Of a stretch of 64,000 bases of DNA, positions 1-8,544 are shown in pieces (the first letter of the stretch is position 1; the number at the start of each line of letters is the position of its first letter). Location of the stretch: the NCBI GenBank assembly GCA_030407315.1, contig JALQPE010001880.1, positions 31,106-95,105 of the forward strand. The letters run 5' to 3'. The notes under the pieces were generated by a model that worked only from the letters and a program-made list of their open reading frames with translations, made no database searches and was not told the DNA's origin. This DNA comes from Asparagopsis taxiformis. Lineage: Eukaryota > Rhodophyta > Florideophyceae > Bonnemaisoniales > Bonnemaisoniaceae. A program made the position numbers and the translations under genes.

Positions 1-1240
1 AGAAAAACTTGGCGTTGTGACCTGAGAATCCAATTATCTTACTCGCGGCTGGGAAATCTGCTGTAATGAATATAACATGTGCTTTCAGTTTCCTCTCCTT
101 CTTATCGTAGCACTCAGTCATAACACCTTCCTGTAATCGACGTAAGTCCTCGACAATGGGGTGTAGAAATGAATCGAAATATGCAGAACTATGCGAACCA
201 GGAATAAAGGCACAAACAAGAGAGTTACAAGCCTGGAATCTGTGTTTCACATCGAAATTGAGAACAGAGAAAGCTACCGGCCATGTTTGATGTGCAGTTC
301 CCCGCCCTTGAAAAAGCTCAAATCCGTCAGATGAAAACGAGAGAAATATATTGATTTCGTTTCCGTCATCCCATTCCCGAGCTCTATGACCATGAAGTCT
401 TCGGAAGAGAGCTCCGTCATAATAATCAGTGAAAAGTTCACCCTGAGGGAGTGATGCAGCTTGCTTAGCTCTCTTACAGCCTTCTATTATTTCTAAGAAT
501 GATGTCTCAGAGGCGCAAAGAACTTTCAGCTGATCTGATAAAAGCGAGTACCAGTACCGCCTGGCTAAGTCAACTTTCTTTCCACAAGAGGGTAGAGGAC
601 AACGTTTTACATTTGAAAGGGTACCAGTAGCGGCCATGTGGCCCTCTCGACACATAGAAACGAATCTACGCGGTACATTACCACGCCTTCTCAGTTTCGA
701 CACCAATGACTTGTACGACATTCGAGCATCGACAAACTTTGTTTGGAGAAGGGCAGAAATTTTAGATTGGGACATTTTCGATCGCTCAGTTATTCTCAGA
801 ATTTCAGATAGCTCCATTAGCTCCTGAGTTTCAGAATCTTGGGAGGAAGCTGTAAAAATACTAGAAGAGTCCGAGCTCAGCAAAGATTCTCTGTCAGAGA
901 AGACCTCACATGGAAGACCAGCCAGCTCAAGTACATCCTCAGAAACTACAGGAAGAAGCTGTGATTCGCCAGATTGCCATCGTCTTACAAATACGTTCCG
1001 CTCCTCCGAAGTATCAGAAGACGTTGTTTGAGAGTTGCTCTCATTGCTCTCCGTTGAACTGCTCGGGGAGTCCTCCTCTTCATCAGGGCACCGTAAAAGT
1101 TCTTGCCGAAGCCAAGAAGCTCTCCGACCATGCGTTCTTTCTTGATTCAACTGTTCTGAAACATCACCTGCCTGGTCGAGTTCCATTGATGAGGTAATGA
1201 TACCCTTTTGGCTGCCCATCGTGCTAGAAGAGCTTTCCAT
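1..1240 (-). CDS. Tnp2/CACTA-type transposase, N-terminal part, runs off window
   Basis: A single open frame runs from an ATG at 1240 to the left window edge (413 codons, no stop, so the 3' part lies outside). The N-terminal ~200 residues are Ser/Glu-rich. A Cys/His cluster follows (CREGHMAATG, then CPLPSCGKK), which could be a zinc ribbon. From about residue 290 the pattern is that of Tnp2 (Transposase_21) transposases: DYYDGALFR, DGNEINIFLSFSSDGFELF with the conserved Asp in SSDGF, then HQTWPVAFSVLNF, CAFIPGSHS and IFITADFPAASKIIGFSGHN. Family members are DDE transposases of CACTA/EnSpm-like and Plavaka-like DNA transposons and act in the nucleus on terminal inverted repeats. Codon use and the uninterrupted frame suggest a recently intact gene. 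Whether the catalytic triad is complete cannot be judged because the C-terminal half is missing. Confidence 0.82.
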   Translation of the reverse strand, partial: MESSSSTMGSQKGIITSSMELDQAGDVSEQLNQERTHGRRASWLRQELLRCPDEEEDSPSSSTESNESNSQTTSSDTSEERNVFVRRWQSGESQLLPVVSEDVLELAGLPCEVFSDRESLLSSDSSSIFTASSQDSETQELMELSEILRITERSKMSQSKISALLQTKFVDARMSYKSLVSKLRRRGNVPRRFVSMCREGHMAATGTLSNVKRCPLPSCGKKVDLARRYWYSLLSDQLKVLCASETSFLEIIEGCKRAKQAASLPQGELFTDYYDGALFRRLHGHRAREWDDGNEINIFLSFSSDGFELFQGRGTAHQTWPVAFSVLNFDVKHRFQACNSLVCAFIPGSHSSAYFDSFLHPIVEDLRRLQEGVMTECYDKKERKLKAHVIFITADFPAASKIIGFSGHNAKFF

Positions 1241-1771
1241 TCTGTTATCTTACTTCGCTTATGAGAATTGGAAATAATGATACCAATTTGTTGCTTCTCT
1301 TGAGCTTTTCGATGGGTACACAAACTTCCCGGATAAGTAGTGGATCATTTCTGTTTCCTGAGCGTTGAATCTATTCTACTAAGATAGTTCAAGGCGTTTT
1401 TGTATTGGGGTACTCTCCAGAATTACGATGAAACGAGCAAGTTTATCGTTCTGATTGAAAATGGTCAATCAGAAGTATCAGGATCCAGCGTAGAAAAGAG
1501 AAAATGGAATCCCTGTTTCCCTAGAGGAAAGAGCGTATTCATGAAATAGAAAACCTACATCAATTGATAGGCTTCACGTAAATTTGCGGCTCAGGAAGAT
1601 ATCCTGGAACACGAATAGAACGGGCCCTCACATGAAGTCCTTTTTCCGCTTCCAAGTTGTGGAGGCTTGAAAAGCTACCGTAGGAATTCCTATTAATAAG
1701 ATCCTTTGGATAGACCATTTTCCCGTGTAATTGAATCATCTCCTTTCCCAGCTGCCTCCCATTGCCTCCCG
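1241..1771. promoter_or_regulatory. Divergent intergenic region between transposase and unknown gene
   Basis: About 530 bp separates the transposase start (minus strand) from the first ATG of the plus-strand gene at 1772. The geometry implies a bidirectional promoter. I see no convincing TATA box or other motif. No open frame in it looks real. Confidence 0.4.
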
Positions 1772-2701
1772 ATGCCATACTATCTTTCACAGCCAAGCGA
1801 GGAAATTCAGGATCTTGAAGATTGTACAAGGAATGGAGATAGCAATTCAGATGTTTGTGGAGACTTTCCAGGAATAGAGCTTCAATCTCGATGTATACCA
1901 CTGCCGCCTACCAGTGTATCCAGATTTCCAGGCCGGGGTGGTACACCAGGATCTGGTAGTCAAAGAACAACAAGAGAAGTTTACAACAGGATGTACGCGC
2001 AGTTTGTCGGTGGTGAATACGACGAGAATCACCCAATATCGAGAGAAATGGTAACTGAATGTGCGGAGATATGTCGAAGCTTCTTATACCTTGAGAAAGG
2101 CATCGAATTAGGGATGTATACTTGGAAAGGGTTGCGTGCATCTCATAGTCAAGCAATATTCGAGTTGAGAAGAATATTGGAGAGAACATTCAAGGAATTT
2201 ACCCTTGCGAAAGGATATTGGGCAGCAAATCACTTCATAAAAGCAATTCTACGTCGTGACAAGGGACGATTACGAGTTGCAGCCGTTGACCAGTCTACTT
2301 CAAACGATCAAAGACCTCATCGTAATGCAACAAATATAGAAATGAACAATAGGAATGATGGACAAGAGATACAAGCTGCTGCTAGGAATCCGGTGAGACA
2401 AAATAACACTGTGGAACCGCCCAATTCCAACCTAAGGACAGCAATTACTCAAGAAGGGCGCACGTCGAATAACAATTCATCATCCCCCACAGGAAGACGC
2501 TCTACAGTCTTTATACAAGTACCGCGAAGATCCTCTAGACGTCTTGGGCAAAGGAACTCAGCCATACGAAACAACACATCTGATCTTGTGAACGGTACAC
2601 CAATCAGTAGAGGGAGAACGCGTACAGTGAATGGAGGGGCAGGCCGTCATGGTGTACTACGTCAAAACAGGCAGCTTAGAAATATTCGGAGAAGACCTTG
2701 A
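1772..2701 (+). CDS. Unknown protein, possible accessory ORF of the CACTA-like element
   Basis: The frame is open further upstream, but only from a TTG, so the first ATG (1772) is used; the product is 309 aa. I do not recognise a family. The N-terminal ~65 residues are polar with SQPSEE and RGGTPGSGSQ stretches. Residues about 70-170 look globular and mostly helical (MYAQFVGGEYDE, ICRSFLYLEKGIELG, AIFELRRILERTF). The C-terminal ~140 residues are rich in Asn, Arg and Ser with several RR clusters (PRRSSRRLGQR, NIRRRP), like a disordered nucleic-acid-binding tail. The gene lies back to back with the transposase, and a possible CACTA-type end follows 60 bp after its stop. A second element-encoded protein (TnpA-like) is therefore one option; a retrotransposon gag or a host gene are others. 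Confidence 0.5.
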   Translation: MPYYLSQPSEEIQDLEDCTRNGDSNSDVCGDFPGIELQSRCIPLPPTSVSRFPGRGGTPGSGSQRTTREVYNRMYAQFVGGEYDENHPISREMVTECAEICRSFLYLEKGIELGMYTWKGLRASHSQAIFELRRILERTFKEFTLAKGYWAANHFIKAILRRDKGRLRVAAVDQSTSNDQRPHRNATNIEMNNRNDGQEIQAAARNPVRQNNTVEPPNSNLRTAITQEGRTSNNNSSSPTGRRSTVFIQVPRRSSRRLGQRNSAIRNNTSDLVNGTPISRGRTRTVNGGAGRHGVLRQNRQLRNIRRRP

Positions 2702-2739
2702 TGAATAGTTCGACGTGGGTACAATGTGATCGGAGACAG

Positions 2740-2765
2740 AATAAAATCTCGACAGGCCTGTAGTG
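2740..2765 (-). repeat. Candidate CACTA-type terminal end
   Basis: Read on the minus strand from 2765 inward the sequence starts CACTACAGGCCTGTCGAG, which resembles the CACTA start of EnSpm-like terminal inverted repeats. It sits 64 bp beyond the stop of the unknown ORF, and a Tnp2-type transposase lies in the same block. The partner end would be outside the window, so neither inverted repeat nor the 3-bp target duplication can be checked. Confidence 0.3.
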
Positions 2766-3683
2766 AGAAAGAGAAGAAACAGAGTAGTATGTATGTAATT
2801 CAAAGATCCACTGATTTTGACAGTTGAAACGTTAGTTTGTTTGCTCTTTCACTTCTCGCAATTTTTCCTTCGGTACCGCAGAACATACGCATGTATAAGC
2901 TCAGAACAGAGTCGTACGAAAATCCATCGACCCGTCAAATGCCCTCTCCCGTCGTAGCACTAAAAACTGCAAGCTACTGCTTTTCAAATCACTCTATGTC
3001 CGGAAATAGTCAAGCCTGCGCGAGAAGCTGATGAGCTTCTCGCGATACGTGGTCCTGTTGGTCTCCAGTTGGATCCGAACTTTGGTGAAATATAGTTCGG
3101 TTTGCAGCTGCAAAATATAGTTATTTTGAAAATAGAGTTTTTCTTAATATGATTTCGCAATGCAACTAGTTTCAATAACTGGACCAATAGCATTTGATTT
3201 ACAAGGGATCGAATTTATGAACTGGGACAAAACAGCATTGCTGTAAAGAGAGATTAATTGTTCCCGAACATAGACACCATACATGTACGAGGAAAACTTA
3301 GGATGCACCAATGTCGAAATTGTGTGAAAGGTTTCGGATTTTATACAGAAAGTAGAATGAAGTATTGTTCTCCAAAATGCCCGTAAATTATCAGCAGTTA
3401 GTATTCCAAGTGCCAGAAACCGCACTAATCATCATGTTATCTAAATTGTAGCGAACAAAAATAGAGGTCACTATCGTATCTGTAGATCTCTGGTTCATCA
3501 ACAGTATATCATGCGTATAGGACTTGAATAGGGAATTTTAAGCGGTATGGAATATCACTCCAATTCAGGCATCGTTAATCTATCGTATATCTTCCGCCCA
3601 TATTCTCCTTTTCGAGGTATCCCAGGGCATTCTTTGGCTCATCATTATGGGAAAGGGGAAACAACACGAGAATTGAGTTGACA
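2766..3683. other. No recognisable gene; one 11-bp hairpin
   Basis: No frame here has a family signature. A perfect 11-bp stem with a GATG loop lies at 3019-3044 (arms CGCGAGAAGCT and AGCTTCTCGCG). The stretch probably holds the lost 5' part (LTR and gag) of the copia-like element that follows, but no repeat partner was found. Confidence 0.4.
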
Positions 3684-3702
3684 TCTCCCGTTCATCGGGA
3701 GA
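3684..3702. repeat. Short hairpin before the copia-like polyprotein
   Basis: TCTCCCG and CGGGAGA flank a 5-nt loop (TTCAT), forming a perfect 7-bp stem 28 bp upstream of the in-frame stop (3730) that precedes the polyprotein frame. It may belong to the leader of the retroelement RNA. Its role is unknown. Confidence 0.35.
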
Positions 3703-3750
3703 ACGTCGTAGGTTCATATTTACAGAATTTAAGTCTATCACGAAGCCATC

Positions 3751-6700
3751 TTGTGTTCATCATTTCATCTCACTGGGTCTGATGTACCGGATTCATCTGC
3801 TCCAGATATCAATTTCATTGGTCCGCTCCTAGACGATGGAGCGCCGTACAGTGGTATTGGTCACGATGAATTCATGAAGATACAACCTCTTATTCTCCCT
3901 GAGTGGGATGGCACGATCGATCCGTTACCTGATTCTATTCGTAGCCGCCCATATTGGCAATATGGTTCTGGTCTCCACTCTAGCGATACACGAAAGATCA
4001 TTGGTTCTATAATGCTATCTGCTACCTCCTCTAATGGTAGGCCTATACAAATCAAACATCTAATCATAGATGGATCGTCACAATGGATCATTGGCCGGAA
4101 TGTTACAAGCCGTTGCAATATACAACACATGGGTGATAACAGGCTACAGATACCTGTCACAAAGTCTGATGAGTTTGACTACATACCCCTCGTTGATCAT
4201 GATCTACACTGCTTTATTCCTTATGATATATTCTTGAAAAAGAGCCATCGATCAAACCCCATCACGAACAGTACATTGTTCTGTGCTACTGCTCAGTTCC
4301 CCAGAAATCATAGATCATCACACATTTCGGATTGGCCGCAGAGGAAAGCTATCATTGACAAAGTACACACCCACGTCTGTGGACACTCAAACTACACAGA
4401 TATCAAGATGCTACTTGAACGCAATCAACTATGGAATAATGATGTACACAAGTACTTATCAAGATTGCTGGAAACATGTCCAAGCTGTACAAAGACTGCT
4501 ACACCGAAAGCAGCTCGCAAGGTTTCTCTAAGCTCAATGTCACGTGAGTTTAATAATGTGGTGTGCATCGATCATATGTTTCTAGATGAGCATATTGTAC
4601 TCCATGTAATGGACTCTATGTCTAGATACTCGACTGGTACTGTAGTACCAGATACCTCTATGGACAATGCTATTATTTCATTCGATTCCAGCTGGGTGAC
4701 TAGCTTCTGGACCCCTTCCAAGGTTGTATTCGACCCGGCGTTTAAAAATGAAAAGTTTCAATCCTATCTTCGGTCAAATGGAATAGATATTGGTCCGCTA
4801 CCGCCGAGGCGCCACAACAAGAATGTGTTAGAATCCAAGCATCGTATAATACGTGACATCTATCTCCGCCTGAAGAATGATAATCCTGCTGCCCCTCCTC
4901 CACTCATTATACACCAGGCGCTGAGAATCTCAAATGACCTTTATGGAAATCAGCTGACATCAGCACATGAGTTAGCAAAAGGCTATACACGTCCAGTTGT
5001 TCCCGGATGTGCGCCGATCGCGATATCTAAAGAAATTTTAGATGCTCAGCATCTGATACATGCTAAACGCAAACTATCACTCATCTTACGTTCTAAGTCA
5101 ACTACGGATGAACCTCTAGCTGTTGGGGATTTGGTTGAAGTTTACATCAAGGCTTCTAATGCAAAACGCGGAGTGTGGTCAGCACCCAAACCTATCTTAG
5201 GTTATGATCATTCTAATCGCACCATTAGGGTTCCAGGAAAGAACGGTCGTACAATTAATGCGTCAATTGAAGATGTTAGACCTGCGATTCAGGATAATAT
5301 ACTGGCGTGTGCTGTACAAGAATCCCTTGATACTCTGGACAGATCTCTAGAAGACTCAATTGACATTGCCTTCCCCAGCCACAAAAGTGTCAGCATACCT
5401 ATCGCTAAAGACGGTATCGACGCTAACTTCAAATTGGATACAGGCAGTACCTCAAAGAGTGCCTCAATGTCCTCCTGTAATCCAATTGGACTATCCAAAA
5501 ATGATATATCAGGAGCCGATGTTACCCCCGATGATACTAATAAGCTGCAAACTGACTATATTGCACCTAGTACTGGAGACTCTATAGAAGTTTATTGGCC
5601 CCTTGATGATAAGTACTATCCAGGTACTGTAGAAGAACATTTCGCTATTGATGATACATTTAAGATCAAGTATGATGATGGACAAGATGAGACTCTCCAT
5701 TTACAGGACGAGAAATGGAGATACATGAAGGACTCCGATACAGCAATTCACACAAATGAGGTTCAATTGTCTCCGGGACAAGACCTATCAAGCACTGAGA
5801 AAGAAGCTACAGCTCTATACTACGATCAATTCCAGTCTAAAGAATTTCTCATTGGCCATGCTCAAGGACTTCCATCATTCGTTACCCAAAATGCTTACGC
5901 AAAAGAAGAGAATTCATTCAAGAAAACTGTTGAGGAAGTGCACGTCTCGAAGCTTCCTAAAAATGCAAATGTTATTTCTAGTCACGTTCTATACAAAGTC
6001 AAGAAAACAGATGATGGTTCACTCATGGTGAAAGCTCGCATTGCACCACATGGAAACAAAGACAGTGACAAAGATACATTGAAGAAAGATTCTTCCACTT
6101 GTCCTCCGGTCGGAACAAGGATGTTACTGTCTATGTGCAGTATTTTTAAATGGTCTCTCGTTAAGATTGATGTGAAATCAGCTTTCTTACAAACTGGACA
6201 TGCCAATAGAGATGTTTATGTTGTGCCTCCGCGTGAATGCTCTAAGCGATCATTTTATTGGTTGCTGCTGACTGCTTCATATGGATTGGTTAATGCAAAT
6301 GCCAAGTGGCAGGAGCACAGTGATACCTTCTTCAATGAACTCGGTTTCTATCAGTTACCATATATACCGCAACTGTTTTATCTATCACAGAACAACTCAT
6401 TACTTTTATTGGCCGTGAAGGTTGTGGATGACATTCTAGTTGCTGGACCTCTTGAGGATTTGCGTTTGTTCGTTGGTAAGATGTCTAAGACCTACGAGCT
6501 TGGTACTATCGTATACGGTCCCAGACAGTTTGGATTCTATGGATTATCAATTGTACAAAATGATGACTTCACCATCTCGATCAATGGTGATGAGAAGCTC
6601 AGTATGATTCAACCATACCCAATTGATCGCACTCGGCGCAAGCAACAAGATCAAGCTCTGAATGCTGTTGAGCTTTCATGCTTTCGCTCTATCAATGGTT

Positions 6701-7416
6701 CGATTGGTTGGTTGGGCACTACAGCTAGCCCTTTCTGCTCTCTTGCGTCTAGTATGCTACAACAGCGTGGTATCAAAGCCACCGTGAGCGATATTGTCTC
6801 TCAGATTAATACTCTCCACAACCTTAAGAAGCTCGGAACTGCATTGCATTACAAGCACCCTATTGATTCAAGAAACTACAGTTTGTCTATTCTTGTCTTC
6901 TCTGATGCCAGCCGACCAAGTGAAACAGGTCAGCTTGGCTTTATTGCTGGACTACTCATCGGAGACTTTGCATCAGGTTCTATATTCCATACTCTGAAAT
7001 GGAGCTCCTCTAGGTCAAAAAGACCTGTCAAATCTATAGGCGCAGCAGAGACACTAGCTGCTGGTATTGCGATAGACGAAGGAAAGATGCTTTCGAAGGC
7101 GTTTGAGGTACTACTGGACATCAAAATTGACCTTATTGTTTGTGTTGACTCTAAAGATCTATTCGACACACTATCTACTTGTCACAACGCTACTGACAAG
7201 AGTATTAGAGCTGATGTCGCTGTAATTCGATACGAGTTTGAAACTCGTAATGTCAACCGCATGATATGGATTCCGGGCAGCAATAACCTCAGTGATCCAC
7301 TCACCAAGACAGACAGTCCTCTGACGCAGCCTCTCCAGCTCCTACTCCATTCCGGGGAGCTACCATTCGACTTCTGTAAGAAGTCCATCCGAGCGTCAGA
7401 TCAGTTTCTTGGATAG
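3751..7416 (+). CDS. Copia-like retrotransposon polyprotein (PR-IN-RT-RH), gag missing
   Basis: A 1,221-codon frame with no ATG before its protease; the upstream in-frame stop is at 3730, so the 5' part is truncated or was expressed by frameshift from a lost gag. Domain order is Ty1/copia: protease (DDGAPYSGIG, later SQWIIGRNV), integrase zinc region (HTHVCGH ... CPSC), integrase core with Asp near 4570 (VCIDHMF), Asp near 4730 (VVFDPAF) and Glu near 4830 (NVLESKH), reverse transcriptase (KIDVKSAFLQ near 6165, VVDDILVAG near 6421), and RNase H (VFSDASRP, AAETLAAG, VDSKDLFD). Motif wording differs from plant copia and resembles the divergent GalEa/PyRE-like lineages known from algae and animals (inference). 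The frame itself is intact. A second copia element is inserted 31 bp after its stop, which separates it from any 3' LTR. Confidence 0.88.
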   Translation: MCSSFHLTGSDVPDSSAPDINFIGPLLDDGAPYSGIGHDEFMKIQPLILPEWDGTIDPLPDSIRSRPYWQYGSGLHSSDTRKIIGSIMLSATSSNGRPIQIKHLIIDGSSQWIIGRNVTSRCNIQHMGDNRLQIPVTKSDEFDYIPLVDHDLHCFIPYDIFLKKSHRSNPITNSTLFCATAQFPRNHRSSHISDWPQRKAIIDKVHTHVCGHSNYTDIKMLLERNQLWNNDVHKYLSRLLETCPSCTKTATPKAARKVSLSSMSREFNNVVCIDHMFLDEHIVLHVMDSMSRYSTGTVVPDTSMDNAIISFDSSWVTSFWTPSKVVFDPAFKNEKFQSYLRSNGIDIGPLPPRRHNKNVLESKHRIIRDIYLRLKNDNPAAPPPLIIHQALRISNDLYGNQLTSAHELAKGYTRPVVPGCAPIAISKEILDAQHLIHAKRKLSLILRSKSTTDEPLAVGDLVEVYIKASNAKRGVWSAPKPILGYDHSNRTIRVPGKNGRTINASIEDVRPAIQDNILACAVQESLDTLDRSLEDSIDIAFPSHKSVSIPIAKDGIDANFKLDTGSTSKSASMSSCNPIGLSKNDISGADVTPDDTNKLQTDYIAPSTGDSIEVYWPLDDKYYPGTVEEHFAIDDTFKIKYDDGQDETLHLQDEKWRYMKDSDTAIHTNEVQLSPGQDLSSTEKEATALYYDQFQSKEFLIGHAQGLPSFVTQNAYAKEENSFKKTVEEVHVSKLPKNANVISSHVLYKVKKTDDGSLMVKARIAPHGNKDSDKDTLKKDSSTCPPVGTRMLLSMCSIFKWSLVKIDVKSAFLQTGHANRDVYVVPPRECSKRSFYWLLLTASYGLVNANAKWQEHSDTFFNELGFYQLPYIPQLFYLSQNNSLLLLAVKVVDDILVAGPLEDLRLFVGKMSKTYELGTIVYGPRQFGFYGLSIVQNDDFTISINGDEKLSMIQPYPIDRTRRKQQDQALNAVELSCFRSINGSIGWLGTTASPFCSLASSMLQQRGIKATVSDIVSQINTLHNLKKLGTALHYKHPIDSRNYSLSILVFSDASRPSETGQLGFIAGLLIGDFASGSIFHTLKWSSSRSKRPVKSIGAAETLAAGIAIDEGKMLSKAFEVLLDIKIDLIVCVDSKDLFDTLSTCHNATDKSIRADVAVIRYEFETRNVNRMIWIPGSNNLSDPLTKTDSPLTQPLQLLLHSGELPFDFCKKSIRASDQFLG

Positions 7417-7447
7417 ATTCTCCAAGGAACAAAATTGGGTGAATATG

Positions 7448-7574
7448 TGACAAATAATTCTCTAACACTTTAATTAATTTAATTACATTCACAGTAGACT
7501 CAAGCGTGAACATATACATGGCCGACGACGCGCCATCAAGTAAACGTCCGGTAGGACGAATCTCTTTCTCAACA
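7448..7574 (+). repeat. Left LTR of copia element
   Basis: 127 bp starting TGACAAATAATT and ending TCAACA, immediately followed by the primer-binding site. It matches the interrupted right LTR (12051-12171 plus 12435-12440) with four substitutions. Confidence 0.92.
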
Positions 7575-7590
7575 GGTTATCGGCCCAGAC
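7575..7590 (+). promoter_or_regulatory. Primer-binding site, initiator tRNA-Met anticodon arm type
   Basis: GGTTATCGGCCCAGAC directly abuts the LTR. Apart from one base it matches GGTTATGGGCCCAG, which is complementary to the anticodon arm of initiator tRNA-Met. Drosophila copia uses this internal site with a 5' half-tRNA primer. The TRIM at 12242 has the exact form. Confidence 0.8.
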
Positions 7591-7670
7591 GCTACAATTT
7601 GCGCTTGATCTCAAGCCCACCCTTCCGCGCCCTCCGTTTCAGCAACGAAATCAGCTTGACTTTCACACCC

Positions 7671-7799
7671 CGCCTGCACCCCCGACGTGCCCACTCCGGC
7701 GACATTCACAACACGCCTGCACCCCTGACGTGCCCACTCCGGCGACATCCACACCCAGCCTGCACCTCCGACGTGCCCACTCCGGCGACACCACCTACT
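7671..7799 (+). repeat. 43-bp tandem repeat (three units) in copia leader
   Basis: Three head-to-tail units begin at 7671, 7714 and 7757, each containing GACGTGCCCACTCCGGCGAC. They end just before the gag ATG at 7808. The unit is not a multiple of three, so it is an untranslated minisatellite, not a protein repeat. Confidence 0.85.
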
Positions 7800-7807
7800 C
7801 ATCCATA

Positions 7808-8544
7808 ATGGATAACAATCCCGCCCAGCCTGCCGTCCCTGCCCATACTTCGCCCCCTTCCATATCCCCTCTTCACTCAGTTGAAATCCCAACTTTGACC
7901 ACAGTCAATTTCATTGCATGGCGTATGAGCGTTGAGCATGTCGCCCGCACCCAGGACCTCATGCATTACCTTTACCAACCTATACCGCATTCCGAGTCGC
8001 AACAAGAAATTGATGCACACCTCATCCGTCATGCTCAAGCACAAGTTCTTATCATACCTTCTCTCTCAACGGAGATATTGTCCTACTTCACGGACATAGA
8101 GCTACAGGGTCCCCTACACGTTTGTACGACAAGATCCGTCTCAAGCTCACCTCCCCCAACCCAGCCCATACCCCAAGTCAGCTGCGTCGCAAAGCGCATC
8201 AAATCAAGTGGCAGCCTGGCACTACAGCAGTCGAATATGTTCAACAGCATACTGAACTGCGCCAACTCATGGTTAGGTCAAACTATCCAGATATATCAGA
8301 TGAACAAACTACAATTCGCTTCATCCTGGAAGGGCTTGAACATGACCCTTCTTGGATCGTCTTCTTACAGACCATCTCTATGCACAATGATCTCAACCCT
8401 AAACATCTACTTTCCTTGGATCAAGTAATTACTATGATCATCAAACAGGCTGACATTGCCCAACAAGCCTCGCCCGCTTCCCATACCTCTCCGGCGCCAC
8501 GAATTTTCACAAACCCCCCACCGCTCCCGCCGCTCCCCCGCTAG
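7808..8544 (+). pseudogene. Copia gag, frameshifted
   Basis: The ATG at 7808 opens a gag-like frame (SVEIPTLTTVNFIAWRMSVE, as in UBN2/Retrotran gag proteins). Around 8115 the homologous reading continues in another frame (LYDKIRLKLTSPNP, AVEYVQQHTELRQLM, FILEGLEHDPSW) up to a stop at 8542-8544. The pol frame that follows is back in the original frame, so two compensating single-base indels (near 8115 and in the C-rich run near 8535) would explain everything. The ancestral element probably had one gag-pol frame. As it stands gag is broken and the copy is unlikely to be autonomous. Confidence 0.8.

Noticed and set aside
3684..3750. LTR or gag of the first copia-like element
   Set aside because: No direct repeat was found downstream of the polyprotein, and no gag-like sequence upstream in any frame.
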